64,000 nt of DNA from Brumimicrobium aurantiacum (GTDB taxonomy: Bacteria > Bacteroidota > Bacteroidia > Flavobacteriales_D > Crocinitomicaceae). Of this stretch, positions 45,943-54,432 are shown piece by piece. Below the pieces are notes generated by a model. It made no database searches and was not told where the DNA came from. It saw only the letters and a list, made by a program, of their open reading frames with translations. Made by a program: the position numbers and the translations under genes. Position 1 is the stretch's first letter. The number at the start of each line of letters is the position of its first letter. The stretch spans positions 62,001 to 126,000 of the forward strand of contig NZ_QURB01000001.1 of NCBI RefSeq assembly GCF_003402975.1, given 5' to 3'.

Positions 45943-48036
45943 TTATTGCTTTACAATTTTGAAAGTTTTCCTGCCTTCTTCATTATAAATTCGCAATGAA
46001 TAAACACCTCTTTCCACATGATCTATATAAATGGTTGCTTCAGAAGCATTTTCCAATGCCTTATTTTCAGACATCACTACTCTACCATTCATATCTAACA
46101 TCTCTACCTTAAGTGAAGTAGCGTTAGAAGGATTAACAATATTAAGCACATTAGTTGTTGGATTTGGATAAACAGAGATATTCGAGAATTCTTCTAGACC
46201 TATAGACAAGAAGTCACAATCATCACTCACAATAACCTCGGCAATTGAAGTATCAGCTGGACACACTCCATTAGAAACAACATAAGTATAATTATAAGAA
46301 CCTGGGATTACGGGAGCATTAGGTTGAGAACCACTTAATGGGATATTTGAATAATCAAACCACTCTCCTCCTAAATCAACAGAACCATCTAGAATTCCAA
46401 AAAGATTTATCGGCTCATTTTGACAAACAGAATCTGATGATGAAATACCGGCAGAAGAAGGACTGTAAACATTAATCGTTGCTACTGTTGTATCATAACA
46501 CACATATCTCTCAATATAATAAACATCATAAGTTCCTGCTTGTAAATATGTAGCGTTAAAAACAGTATCATTTATTAAATATGCAGGTTGCGATGGGAAA
46601 GACCAATAGCCTCCACCATTAGGTTTAGTAATAATATTATCTTCAAGATTTACAGTACTATCTAAGCGACATATATCAAACACTCCATCTTGTCCACCAA
46701 GACTAACACAATCATCTAATCTCAATTCGTCGATTAAGATATCATTATAAAAAGCAAAATTATTCGTAACACTTTGATTCACCATAAAGCGCACTTGAAC
46801 CGTATCATTCATAAAAGCAGATAAATCATAATTTACAAACACCCATTCAGCACTATCACCTCTCAGTGTATCAATCAACGTCCAAGAAGTTCCATCAAAC
46901 ACTTCTACAATCAAAGGTACATTATCCCCTGGCTCATCGGTATTATTGCTAAACCACTCAAATGACAAATAAGGAGTTGTCAATTGAGACAAATCGATCT
47001 GGGTTGTCGTTAACATAGTGCTATCATTTTCATAAGAACCATCCGCCCATACATATGAACCTGCTGGCTTACCATTTGCTGCAGCACCATACCCTGGAGT
47101 ATTATTAAAAAGCCAAACATTATAAGCAGTAGCTCCACCATTCACAGTATTCTCCCAACATTGCGGCGTTTCATTAGTTCCATCAAAACTTTGGTAAAAT
47201 GGAGCTACAGCAACTCCACAATCAGTAAAAGTTGAATAAGGCCCTTGCCAAAAACTCGAATCACCAGAACCACAATCAGTCAACACATAAAAATCATATT
47301 CAGTACTTGGTATTAAGCCAGAAACTAGGTAAGGATTAGTTGCAACAGAAGTTTGCATCCCACTTCCTAGAGAAAATCCAGCTACTCCATATTCTATGAC
47401 CCATGATGATGAACCATTGTTTTCAGTCCAACCTAATTCCACAGAAGTAGTTGAGACATTAACTGAATCGATATTCGAAACAGGAATACAACTTGGAGGT
47501 GCAATAATATCAACGTTATAATCCTCTGTTTCACCATAAGCAACTGATGATGCACATGGGTCAATCCCAGCTCCGTTGGTAGTATAATCCAGTTTAACCC
47601 TCATACGTTTCACACCAAGTGCTGTACCAGCAGGAACTGTAAAGTCCACATCATTCAATCCAGAACTTAAACCACTAATTTCGGCAATGATCTCATTTGC
47701 TTCAAAAGAATCATTTTCATTATAATCAATCCAAGCCTTTACCGACTCATATTGCGGAGAACCATAAGAAGTCCCAACCGACAACGTATAAGTTAAACCA
47801 GCAGACAAATCTGCAACATTCATTGAGGTATTATCAGAATAACCCGCTGTCCCATTACATCCACTGTTCAAATTAGATAAAGTAACAGTCGCTCCTTGCA
47901 AATACACATCATTCAAATCATCGCCAAAGCTACACGCTGTGGAATAAGAAGGTGTACAATATTGACCATACATAACAGGACTCAGCCCAAAAAGTATGGT
48001 AAACATCATTAAATAATTTTGTAATTTATTTTTCAT
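45943..48036 (-). CDS. T9SS-exported protein with GEVED and fibronectin type III domains
   Basis: A 697-residue surface or secreted protein; no catalytic site seen. In order: signal peptide (1-25, ending MYGQ); a GEVED domain (about 26-175: VKAWIDYNENDSFEANE, then GETEDYNVDI); a fibronectin type III domain (about 180-270: WVIEYG, EYDFYVLTDCG); a jelly-roll region with DLSQLTTPYLSFEWF and ILIDELRLDDC (about 275-445) like the choice-of-anchor domains; a Cys-containing region; and a type A T9SS sorting domain (about 625-697: ISVYPNPTTN, LDMNGRVV, GVYSLRIYNEEGRKTFKIV). Likely binds surface polymers or cells. It is a paralogue of the next gene upstream, with nearly the same C-terminal domain. Confidence 0.85.
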   Translation of the reverse strand: MKNKLQNYLMMFTILFGLSPVMYGQYCTPSYSTACSFGDDLNDVYLQGATVTLSNLNSGCNGTAGYSDNTSMNVADLSAGLTYTLSVGTSYGSPQYESVKAWIDYNENDSFEANEIIAEISGLSSGLNDVDFTVPAGTALGVKRMRVKLDYTTNGAGIDPCASSVAYGETEDYNVDIIAPPSCIPVSNIDSVNVSTTSVELGWTENNGSSSWVIEYGVAGFSLGSGMQTSVATNPYLVSGLIPSTEYDFYVLTDCGSGDSSFWQGPYSTFTDCGVAVAPFYQSFDGTNETPQCWENTVNGGATAYNVWLFNNTPGYGAAANGKPAGSYVWADGSYENDSTMLTTTQIDLSQLTTPYLSFEWFSNNTDEPGDNVPLIVEVFDGTSWTLIDTLRGDSAEWVFVNYDLSAFMNDTVQVRFMVNQSVTNNFAFYNDILIDELRLDDCVSLGGQDGVFDICRLDSTVNLEDNIITKPNGGGYWSFPSQPAYLINDTVFNATYLQAGTYDVYYIERYVCYDTTVATINVYSPSSAGISSSDSVCQNEPINLFGILDGSVDLGGEWFDYSNIPLSGSQPNAPVIPGSYNYTYVVSNGVCPADTSIAEVIVSDDCDFLSIGLEEFSNISVYPNPTTNVLNIVNPSNATSLKVEMLDMNGRVVMSENKALENASEATIYIDHVERGVYSLRIYNEEGRKTFKIVKQ

Positions 48037-48235
48037 AAGTATTGTTTTAAAAAATTTGTAGTTGACTATAAATATAATTAATATTTATCAAAAATTAACA
48101 ATAATTATATTAAACATTAGTATTTAACAAAACAACAGTTAAATCAGAGTTCTAGTTAATTAGAACATACCAAAGATTTGATTTCCGACTAATCATCAGA
48201 AATAAGTAGAATTCTTCGTCGTAAAAATTAAGATA

Positions 48236-48269
48236 AAAAAAAAGCACCTTCAAAATAGAAGGTGCTTTT
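48236..48269 (-). terminator. Terminator after the 920-residue T9SS protein
   Basis: 11-bp stem AAAAGCACCTT / AAGGTGCTTTT with an 8-nt loop, then a T-run on the minus strand, 24 nt after the stop. Confidence 0.9.
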
Positions 48270-48292
48270 CTGTTGGTTTAAACTAGTTTCTA

Positions 48293-51055
48293 CTATTGTT
48301 TTACAATTTTGAAAGTTCTTTGACCATTATCATTATATATTCTCAAGGTATAAACACCTTTTTCAATTGCTTGGATATTTAAAGTTGTTTTTTTAGAATT
48401 ATTTAATCCCTTATTCTCAACTAAAACAATTCTTCCGTTCATATCTAACATTTCCACTTTAAGGACACTTGTGCTAGATGGATTATCAATAGATATCACA
48501 TCAGTCGCAGGATTTGGATAAACCGAAATATCATTCAACTCTTCTGTTCCTACAGACAAGAAATCACAACTTCCATCAGAAGTCAAAACAACAACCGATG
48601 TATCAGATGGGCAGAAACCGTTATCCACAATATAAGTATACTGATAACTACCTGGTACATTTGGTGCAATTGGCTGCGAATTTGACAAAGGATTGTTTTG
48701 AGGATCATACCAAGTCCCTCCCATATCTACGTTTCCTGACAAAGCAGAAAACAAATTAGAGGGCGTATTCATACATACCGTCATCGATCCATCTTCACCA
48801 GCTGAAGAAGGTTGATAAACATTAATTGTGGCGATTGTCGTGTCTGGTACACACAAACCTTCAACAATATACAACACTTCAATCCCTCCTGATGGCAATG
48901 AACCAATATTGAATAAAGTATCATCTACAATTAAACTTTGATTTGCTGGGAACTCCCATCTTCCATTGGTGTTAATATTTGAAATAATATTATTTGACAA
49001 ATCAATCTGACCATCTAACATACACGCATCAAAGGAACCGTCTTGACCAGGTGTTGGAACACACTCTCCAAAACACAAGTCATCAATAAATAATCTCCAT
49101 CCATCCAAACCTCCTGGAGGAATATGGAATGCAACATAAACTGGACCTGTAAATGATGTCAAATCAATAACTGTATCCAAATAATCTGTATTCGAATATT
49201 GTGCTAAGTGCATTAACGTATCTGTAAAATCTGACACATCAGTACCTGTTGTTGATAATAACACTTGAAAATCATTAGGCTCACTTGCACTATAAACACT
49301 ATAAGCAAACTTCATCGCTTCAATACCAGTTAAGTTTAACTGTGGCGAAACGAGATAGTCATCATTATTCCCATTATTAAAATCAGAATAGAATTCAGCT
49401 GCATAAGCTCCTTGATTTGGCTGAGTTGTACCAACAGTCCACATATCACCGTCAGAATTCTCATCCATCACTCTCCAACAACCAATTGATGGAGATAAAT
49501 TAATATCAAACCCTTCACAGAAACCATTTGCTTCAGAAATACTACAGTTTGTTAAGACTGGGCCTAAAACTGGAGACCAGAAACTTAAGTCTCCTCCTCC
49601 ACAATCTGCTTGAACATAAAAATCATACTCTGTACTACTCATTAGGCCAGTAATATTATATGGATTCGCTGTAACACCATTGATTTCCGTTCCAGCCCCT
49701 GTACCAGGAGTAAATCCAGTAGGACCATATTCAATATTCCAAGTTGTTGCAGTTCCATTTTCTGTCCATGCAAAAGTCACTGAAGTATCAGTCACGTTTG
49801 AGGCTTGAACTCCATTTGGAGGAAGACAAGAAGGTGGTTGAACAACTGTTAAAGTCAGGTCTACTGTTGATCCCCATGTAATTTGACCACAAGCAGGTGG
49901 ATTCGCTCCTGAACCCCATTGACCTCTTACTCTCACCCTGTAATCATCTTGAGGTGTACCTCCAGGTACAGTAACCGAAATCGTATTTGAAGCCGTAGAT
50001 CCTGCAGCAGAACCTACTAATTCACTTGCATCAAAAACCATATCTTTATTCCAGTCAACCCATACATTAACACCATTTGAACCAGCAGAATAAGTTGTAT
50101 TTATATCAAAGGTCTGTGCCTCAAAAGTCTCAAAAATCAAAGCGGTTGCATCATCATAACTACCAGCCGGGAAAGATGAAGAAGTATAATTTACATCAAC
50201 TAAAGCACCAACAGAACTAATATTACTCAAATACTCCGAAGTATATTGAGACGACACATCACAGTAATTCATTTCAAAAGGAGATGACCAAACACTAGTA
50301 TCACCAACGGCACAAATAGACCTTACATAAAAATCATATTCTGTTCCAGCTGTAATACTTATATTATGTGGATTCGAACTCGTTGTTGGTATTACAGTAC
50401 CAGAAGCAGAACCTTGCGTGTATCCATGTGGACCATATTCAATCTGCCATTCAGTAGCTGAATTTACTTCCGTCCAAGCTAAATCCAATGTTGTTGAAGT
50501 CACATTAGAAACATTTAAGTTTTGTGGTGGTAAACAAGAAGGCGAATTAATTATTTCCAAGGTAAAATCTGCTGCAGAACCCCATGATTCAGAACTACAA
50601 GGTAACGGATCTGCTGTTGATCCGTAAACTCCACGAACCCTTACACGATAAGTACCAACTGCAACACCAACAGGAATCGTTAATTGTTGTGTCAATAAAC
50701 CTCCATTACCTGAAATCTCACTAACCATTTCCGTGGCATGATCAAAGGTCATATCATTATTCCAATCCACCCATACACGGACAATATGACCATAAGATGG
50801 AGAGTAAACGGTATTTAAATCAAAAGTTAGTGTTTCATAAGCTTGTACAACTTGAGCTGTTTCATCAGAAAAACCACCAGCTGGATAAGCTGAAGAGGTA
50901 TAATTTACATTAGAGACTGCTCCTACAGTCTCAATTTGAGAAAGTCTTTCGGATGAATAATTATATGTTGGCAGGCAATAGCTCTGCGCACTGACACCTG
51001 CACCAAAAGCGCAAGAAGCAAGTAACAACATACCTTTAAGTAGTTTATTTTTCAT
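48293..51055 (-). CDS. T9SS-exported protein with two GEVED and two fibronectin type III domains
   Basis: A 920-residue paralogue of the 697-residue protein downstream. In order: signal peptide (1-23, ending GVSAQ); a GEVED domain (about 28-170, WVDWNNDMTFDHATE); fibronectin III (about 172-265, EWQIEYGPHGYTQG); a second GEVED (about 268-410, WVDWNKDMVFDASE); a second fibronectin III (about 412-500, TWNIEYGPTGFTPG); a jelly-roll region (about 510-670, GWRLFIDDLCFGEC); a Cys region; and a T9SS type A domain (about 848-920, ISVYPNPATD, GVYTLRIYN). The GEVED-Fn3 pair has been duplicated relative to the neighbour. Function is probably adhesion; no enzyme motif seen. A promoter and a terminator frame it as its own unit. 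Confidence 0.85.
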   Translation of the reverse strand: MKNKLLKGMLLLASCAFGAGVSAQSYCLPTYNYSSERLSQIETVGAVSNVNYTSSAYPAGGFSDETAQVVQAYETLTFDLNTVYSPSYGHIVRVWVDWNNDMTFDHATEMVSEISGNGGLLTQQLTIPVGVAVGTYRVRVRGVYGSTADPLPCSSESWGSAADFTLEIINSPSCLPPQNLNVSNVTSTTLDLAWTEVNSATEWQIEYGPHGYTQGSASGTVIPTTSSNPHNISITAGTEYDFYVRSICAVGDTSVWSSPFEMNYCDVSSQYTSEYLSNISSVGALVDVNYTSSSFPAGSYDDATALIFETFEAQTFDINTTYSAGSNGVNVWVDWNKDMVFDASELVGSAAGSTASNTISVTVPGGTPQDDYRVRVRGQWGSGANPPACGQITWGSTVDLTLTVVQPPSCLPPNGVQASNVTDTSVTFAWTENGTATTWNIEYGPTGFTPGTGAGTEINGVTANPYNITGLMSSTEYDFYVQADCGGGDLSFWSPVLGPVLTNCSISEANGFCEGFDINLSPSIGCWRVMDENSDGDMWTVGTTQPNQGAYAAEFYSDFNNGNNDDYLVSPQLNLTGIEAMKFAYSVYSASEPNDFQVLLSTTGTDVSDFTDTLMHLAQYSNTDYLDTVIDLTSFTGPVYVAFHIPPGGLDGWRLFIDDLCFGECVPTPGQDGSFDACMLDGQIDLSNNIISNINTNGRWEFPANQSLIVDDTLFNIGSLPSGGIEVLYIVEGLCVPDTTIATINVYQPSSAGEDGSMTVCMNTPSNLFSALSGNVDMGGTWYDPQNNPLSNSQPIAPNVPGSYQYTYIVDNGFCPSDTSVVVLTSDGSCDFLSVGTEELNDISVYPNPATDVISIDNPSSTSVLKVEMLDMNGRIVLVENKGLNNSKKTTLNIQAIEKGVYTLRIYNDNGQRTFKIVKQ

Positions 51056-51087
51056 AAGTATTGAAGTTTTTTAAATAAATAGTGTAC

Positions 51088-51116
51088 CAAATATAAAAAT
51101 AAAAACAAGGAACAAA
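51088..51116 (-). promoter_or_regulatory. Promoter of the 920-residue T9SS protein gene
   Basis: On the minus strand: TTTG (51113-51116), 17 nt, TATATTTG (51088-51095), close to the Bacteroidota consensus. It lies 33 nt before the ATG. Confidence 0.55.
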
Positions 51117-51273
51117 CACATTTTAATAAAAAAACATTTTGAATTGAATCACAAAAGCACGTTATTTTTTATTTAAAAAACCAAAAATAATTTAACTTAT
51201 TAACCTATTAAAGCAAAATTCGAATCACTACATTTGACACATAAACTAAAATTACTTTTGAAGAAATAAAGCC

Positions 51274-51303
51274 AAAAAAAAAGCCTCGACTAAAAGTCGA
51301 GGC
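51274..51303 (-). terminator. Terminator after prs-rplY
   Basis: 8-bp GC-rich stem GCCTCGAC / GTCGAGGC, loop TAAAA, then nine T on the minus strand, 24 nt after the rplY stop. Confidence 0.92.
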
Positions 51304-51327
51304 CCTAAACATTTATATTTTATTTTT

Positions 51328-51945
51328 TTAGTCTTCAGAGTTTTCAGAAGCTTCTTCTCCTTCTTCTCCTTCTTCCTCGTCATCGTCACCTTCGTCAACA
51401 GCACCACGCGCCATTTTCACAGATACGATTACAGCACTACCATTTTCCAATGGCTTTACTCCTGGTATGTTAATATCTCTTACACGAATAGACTGACCAA
51501 TACGTAATGGTGTAATATCAATATCCACTTCGTTTGGAAGATCTTTGGGAAGACCTTCAACTTTTAATGTACGGAAAATCGTCATTAAACGACCACCATT
51601 CAAGACACCTTTCGAACGCCCTGAAATACGTACTGGAATACCAACCTTAACTGGTTTGTCATCACTTAATTCAAGGAAATCAACATGCAATGGCTTGTCT
51701 GTAACAGGATGCATTTGTTTTGCTTGAATAATTGCCATTTTCTTTGTACCATCGATGTCTAATTCTACACGATATACATTTGGTGAGAAAATTAATTTTT
51801 CGATGTCCACTGAACGAACAGAAAAACAAATTTGTTCTCCAGATCCATAAAGCACACAAGGAACACCACCGTTTCTACGAACAGCTTTAGTATCCTTTTT
51901 CCCTACGTTCGCTCTAAGCGAACCGCTCAATTCTACTGCTTTCAT
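51328..51945 (-). CDS. rplY: 50S ribosomal protein L25 (CTC form)
   Basis: Protein bL25, which binds 5S rRNA, in the long two-domain CTC form. Seen: KAVELSGSLRANVGKKDTKA, GGVPCVLYG, HVDFLELSDDKPVKVGIPV (second domain) and a very acidic tail (GDDDEEEGEEGEEAS). 205 residues. It follows prs by 13 nt, the frequent prs-rplY arrangement. Confidence 0.97.
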   Translation of the reverse strand: MKAVELSGSLRANVGKKDTKAVRRNGGVPCVLYGSGEQICFSVRSVDIEKLIFSPNVYRVELDIDGTKKMAIIQAKQMHPVTDKPLHVDFLELSDDKPVKVGIPVRISGRSKGVLNGGRLMTIFRTLKVEGLPKDLPNEVDIDITPLRIGQSIRVRDINIPGVKPLENGSAVIVSVKMARGAVDEGDDDEEEGEEGEEASENSED

Positions 51946-51958
51946 TTTGTAATTTTAA

Positions 51959-52897
51959 TTATGATATGATAAAATGTTTACTAATTGATTCATTGTGCAC
52001 CATCTTTTGGATAATATCTCCAAATAGTGCAGCAATTGAGATTACGCGAATTTTATCGCTCTCCTCTTTTAATGGAATTGTATCAGTTACAATCAACTCC
52101 GTAATTTTAGATGCATTGATACGATCATAAGCTGGTCCTGACAATACAGCATGGGTACAGTATGCACGAACACTATTCGCCCCAGCTTCCATCAATAAAT
52201 CTGCTGCTCTGGTTAGTGTACCTGCGGTATCAATCATGTCATCGACCAACACAACATCCTTTCCTTTTACATCACCGATAACAGTCATTTCAGAAACCAC
52301 ATTGGCTTTCTTTCTTTGTTTATGACAAATACACAAACCAATATCTAATTTCTTCGCGTAAGAGTTTGCTCTTTTTGCTCCTCCTACATCTGGTGCAGCC
52401 ATAACTACATTTCCAGTTTCAGTCATTTTCTGAATCTCTGGGAAGAATACTGTTGAAGCAAATAAATGATCAACAGGAACTTCAAAGAACCCTTGAATTT
52501 GATCGGCATGTAAATCCATAGTCATCAGACGGTCTACACCGGCAGCCATCAACATATTGGCCACTAACTTAGCACCAATTGCAACACGTGGTTTATCTTT
52601 ACGATCCTGACGGGCCAAACCAAAATAAGGAACAACGGCGATTATTTTTCTAGCAGAAGCTCTTTTCGCTGCATCAACCATCAATAACATCTCCATCAAA
52701 TTATCAGAAGGAGGAGTCGTTGATTGAACAATAAACACGTCTTTTCCACGCACCGTTTCTTCAAAAGAAGGTTGAAACTCTCCATCACTAAATTCAGAAA
52801 CAGTCACCTCTCCTAGAGGCACACCGAATTCTTTAGCTATTTGCTCACCCAACTTTTGAGTGGCTCTTCCTGCAAATATTTTTACTTCTTTTGACAT
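51959..52897 (-). CDS. prs: Ribose-phosphate pyrophosphokinase
   Basis: Makes PRPP from ribose 5-phosphate and ATP for purine, pyrimidine, NAD, His and Trp synthesis. Seen: DVFIVQSTTPPSDNLMEML, YFGLARQDRKDKPR, MTMDLHADQIQGFF and the PRPP-binding VLVDDMIDTAGTLTRAADL. I chose ATG 52897 (MSKEVKIFAG, 312 residues); a GTG directly before it at 52900 is also in frame. A clear promoter lies 22 nt upstream, leaving a leader of about 15 nt. Confidence 0.97.
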   Translation of the reverse strand: MSKEVKIFAGRATQKLGEQIAKEFGVPLGEVTVSEFSDGEFQPSFEETVRGKDVFIVQSTTPPSDNLMEMLLMVDAAKRASARKIIAVVPYFGLARQDRKDKPRVAIGAKLVANMLMAAGVDRLMTMDLHADQIQGFFEVPVDHLFASTVFFPEIQKMTETGNVVMAAPDVGGAKRANSYAKKLDIGLCICHKQRKKANVVSEMTVIGDVKGKDVVLVDDMIDTAGTLTRAADLLMEAGANSVRAYCTHAVLSGPAYDRINASKITELIVTDTIPLKEESDKIRVISIAALFGDIIQKMVHNESISKHFIIS

Positions 52898-52919
52898 CAC
52901 TTGATTATTTTCAAGGGGA

Positions 52920-52949
52920 CAAAGTTACACAAATAAATTGTCTCAGCAA
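52920..52949 (-). promoter_or_regulatory. Promoter of prs-rplY
   Basis: On the minus strand: TTG (52947-52949), 19 nt, TAACTTTG (52920-52927), an exact match to the Bacteroidota TTG-N19-TAnnTTTG pattern. Confidence 0.75.
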
Positions 52950-53082
52950 CACCTCTACTAATGAGATATTAAAAAAAACACGTTTTTACTCAATACTATT
53001 TATTTCGTTTTCAAAATAAAATCGAAAACGAAGGCTAAATTCAATGTTTTTCATCCTATTCTGGTGAATCAAAGCCTAAACA

Positions 53083-53113
53083 TTTGGAAAAAGAACTCAA
53101 TAGATTAAATTTG
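53083..53113 (+). promoter_or_regulatory. Promoter of hutI
   Basis: TTTG (53083-53086), 19 nt, TAAATTTG (53106-53113), a complete match to the consensus. The start of transcription should fall near 53120, upstream of the chosen ATG 53143. Confidence 0.8.
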
Positions 53114-53142
53114 ACCTATTACATAAAAATGAATTGAGAGTT

Positions 53143-54402
53143 ATGGCAAAAATGTTAATCAAAAATATTAAAGGACTTTTTCAAGCAGGAGAAGATTTCG
53201 ATTCTTTTAAGAAAGGAGAAGAAATGAACAATGGCAACATTATTGAAAATGCTTTTTTGGCTATCGAAGACGATAAAATTATTGCTTTTGGTAGCATGGA
53301 AGATTGGGGAGGAATTACAGATTGGAGAGATCTAGAAGTAATTGATGCTGAAGGTAAATTTGTTCTTCCGACATTTTGTGATTCACATACACATGCCGTA
53401 TTTGCTGCTACCAGAGAAGGTGAATTTGAGGACAGAATCAAAGGACTTTCTTATGAAGAGATAGCCTTAAAAGGTGGAGGAATCCTAAACTCTGCTCGCC
53501 AATTGCAAAAAATGGATGAAGACACCCTTTTTGAGGAAGCGCTAGAACGCATTCACAATCTAGCAAAATATGGAACAGGAGCCATTGAAATCAAATCTGG
53601 ATATGGACTTTCAGTTGAAGGCGAATTGAAAATGCTACGTGTGATAAAGCGACTTAAGGAAGCTTCTCCAATGGAAATAAAAGCAACTTTCCTTGGTGCT
53701 CATGCCTTCCCTAAAGAGTATAAAGAAAATCAAGAGGGATACATGGACTTAATGATTAATGAAATGTTACCTCAAATTTCGGAAGAAGGATTGGCGGATT
53801 ATATCGATTGTTTTTGTGAAAGAAATTATTTCACATTAGATCAAATGACGAGATTAATGCAGGAAGGAGCAAAATACAACTTAATCCCTAAGGTTCACGT
53901 TAACCAGTTTTCAATTATGGGAGGAATTAAAGCCGCAGTTGATCATGGAGCTTTATCAGTTGACCATCTTGAAGAGTTAAATGATGACGATATAGAAGCT
54001 TTAAAAGGAAGTAAAACAATGCCTACCTTTTTACCAGGCTGTTCATTTTTCCTTTCAATTCCTTATGGTAAAGCAAAACAAGTATTGGCGGCAGACTTAC
54101 CTTTCGCTTTGGCTTCTGATTTCAATCCAGGCTCTGCTCCAAGTGGGAATATGCAATTATTGACATCCATCGCTTGTACAAAAATGAACCTCACTCCTAT
54201 TGAGACTTTGAACGCTACGACAATTAACACAGCCTATGCAATGGGTATTTCAGAGACTCATGGTACAATTTCTGTAGGAAAGAAGGCTAATATTATGATT
54301 ACAAAACCAATTTCTAGTTTAGCGAGAATACCTTATTCTTTTGGAGAAAACAATATTGAAACTGTAATATTAAATGGTAAAACATTTTTGACCAGTTCAT
54401 AA
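53143..54402 (+). CDS. hutI: Imidazolonepropionase
   Basis: Hydrolyses 4-imidazolone-5-propionate to N-formimino-glutamate, the third step of histidine degradation. It is an amidohydrolase: metal-binding DSHTHAVFAATREGEF (about residues 83-98), FLGAHAFPKEY, the VDHLEEL histidine and the conserved ALASDFNPGSAPSGNM. 419 residues from ATG 53143 (MAKMLIKNIKG); a TTG at 53134 is in frame upstream, but ATG fits the family. No other hut gene is in the window. Followed after 30 nt by a TraB/GumN-type gene on the same strand. Confidence 0.95.
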   Translation: MAKMLIKNIKGLFQAGEDFDSFKKGEEMNNGNIIENAFLAIEDDKIIAFGSMEDWGGITDWRDLEVIDAEGKFVLPTFCDSHTHAVFAATREGEFEDRIKGLSYEEIALKGGGILNSARQLQKMDEDTLFEEALERIHNLAKYGTGAIEIKSGYGLSVEGELKMLRVIKRLKEASPMEIKATFLGAHAFPKEYKENQEGYMDLMINEMLPQISEEGLADYIDCFCERNYFTLDQMTRLMQEGAKYNLIPKVHVNQFSIMGGIKAAVDHGALSVDHLEELNDDDIEALKGSKTMPTFLPGCSFFLSIPYGKAKQVLAADLPFALASDFNPGSAPSGNMQLLTSIACTKMNLTPIETLNATTINTAYAMGISETHGTISVGKKANIMITKPISSLARIPYSFGENNIETVILNGKTFLTSS

Positions 54403-54432
54403 TTAATAAAATATACATTAAATAATACTTCT

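Noticed and set aside
53134-53142. TTG start of hutI nine bases upstream of the ATG
   Set aside because: The ATG at 53143 gives the normal family N-terminus.
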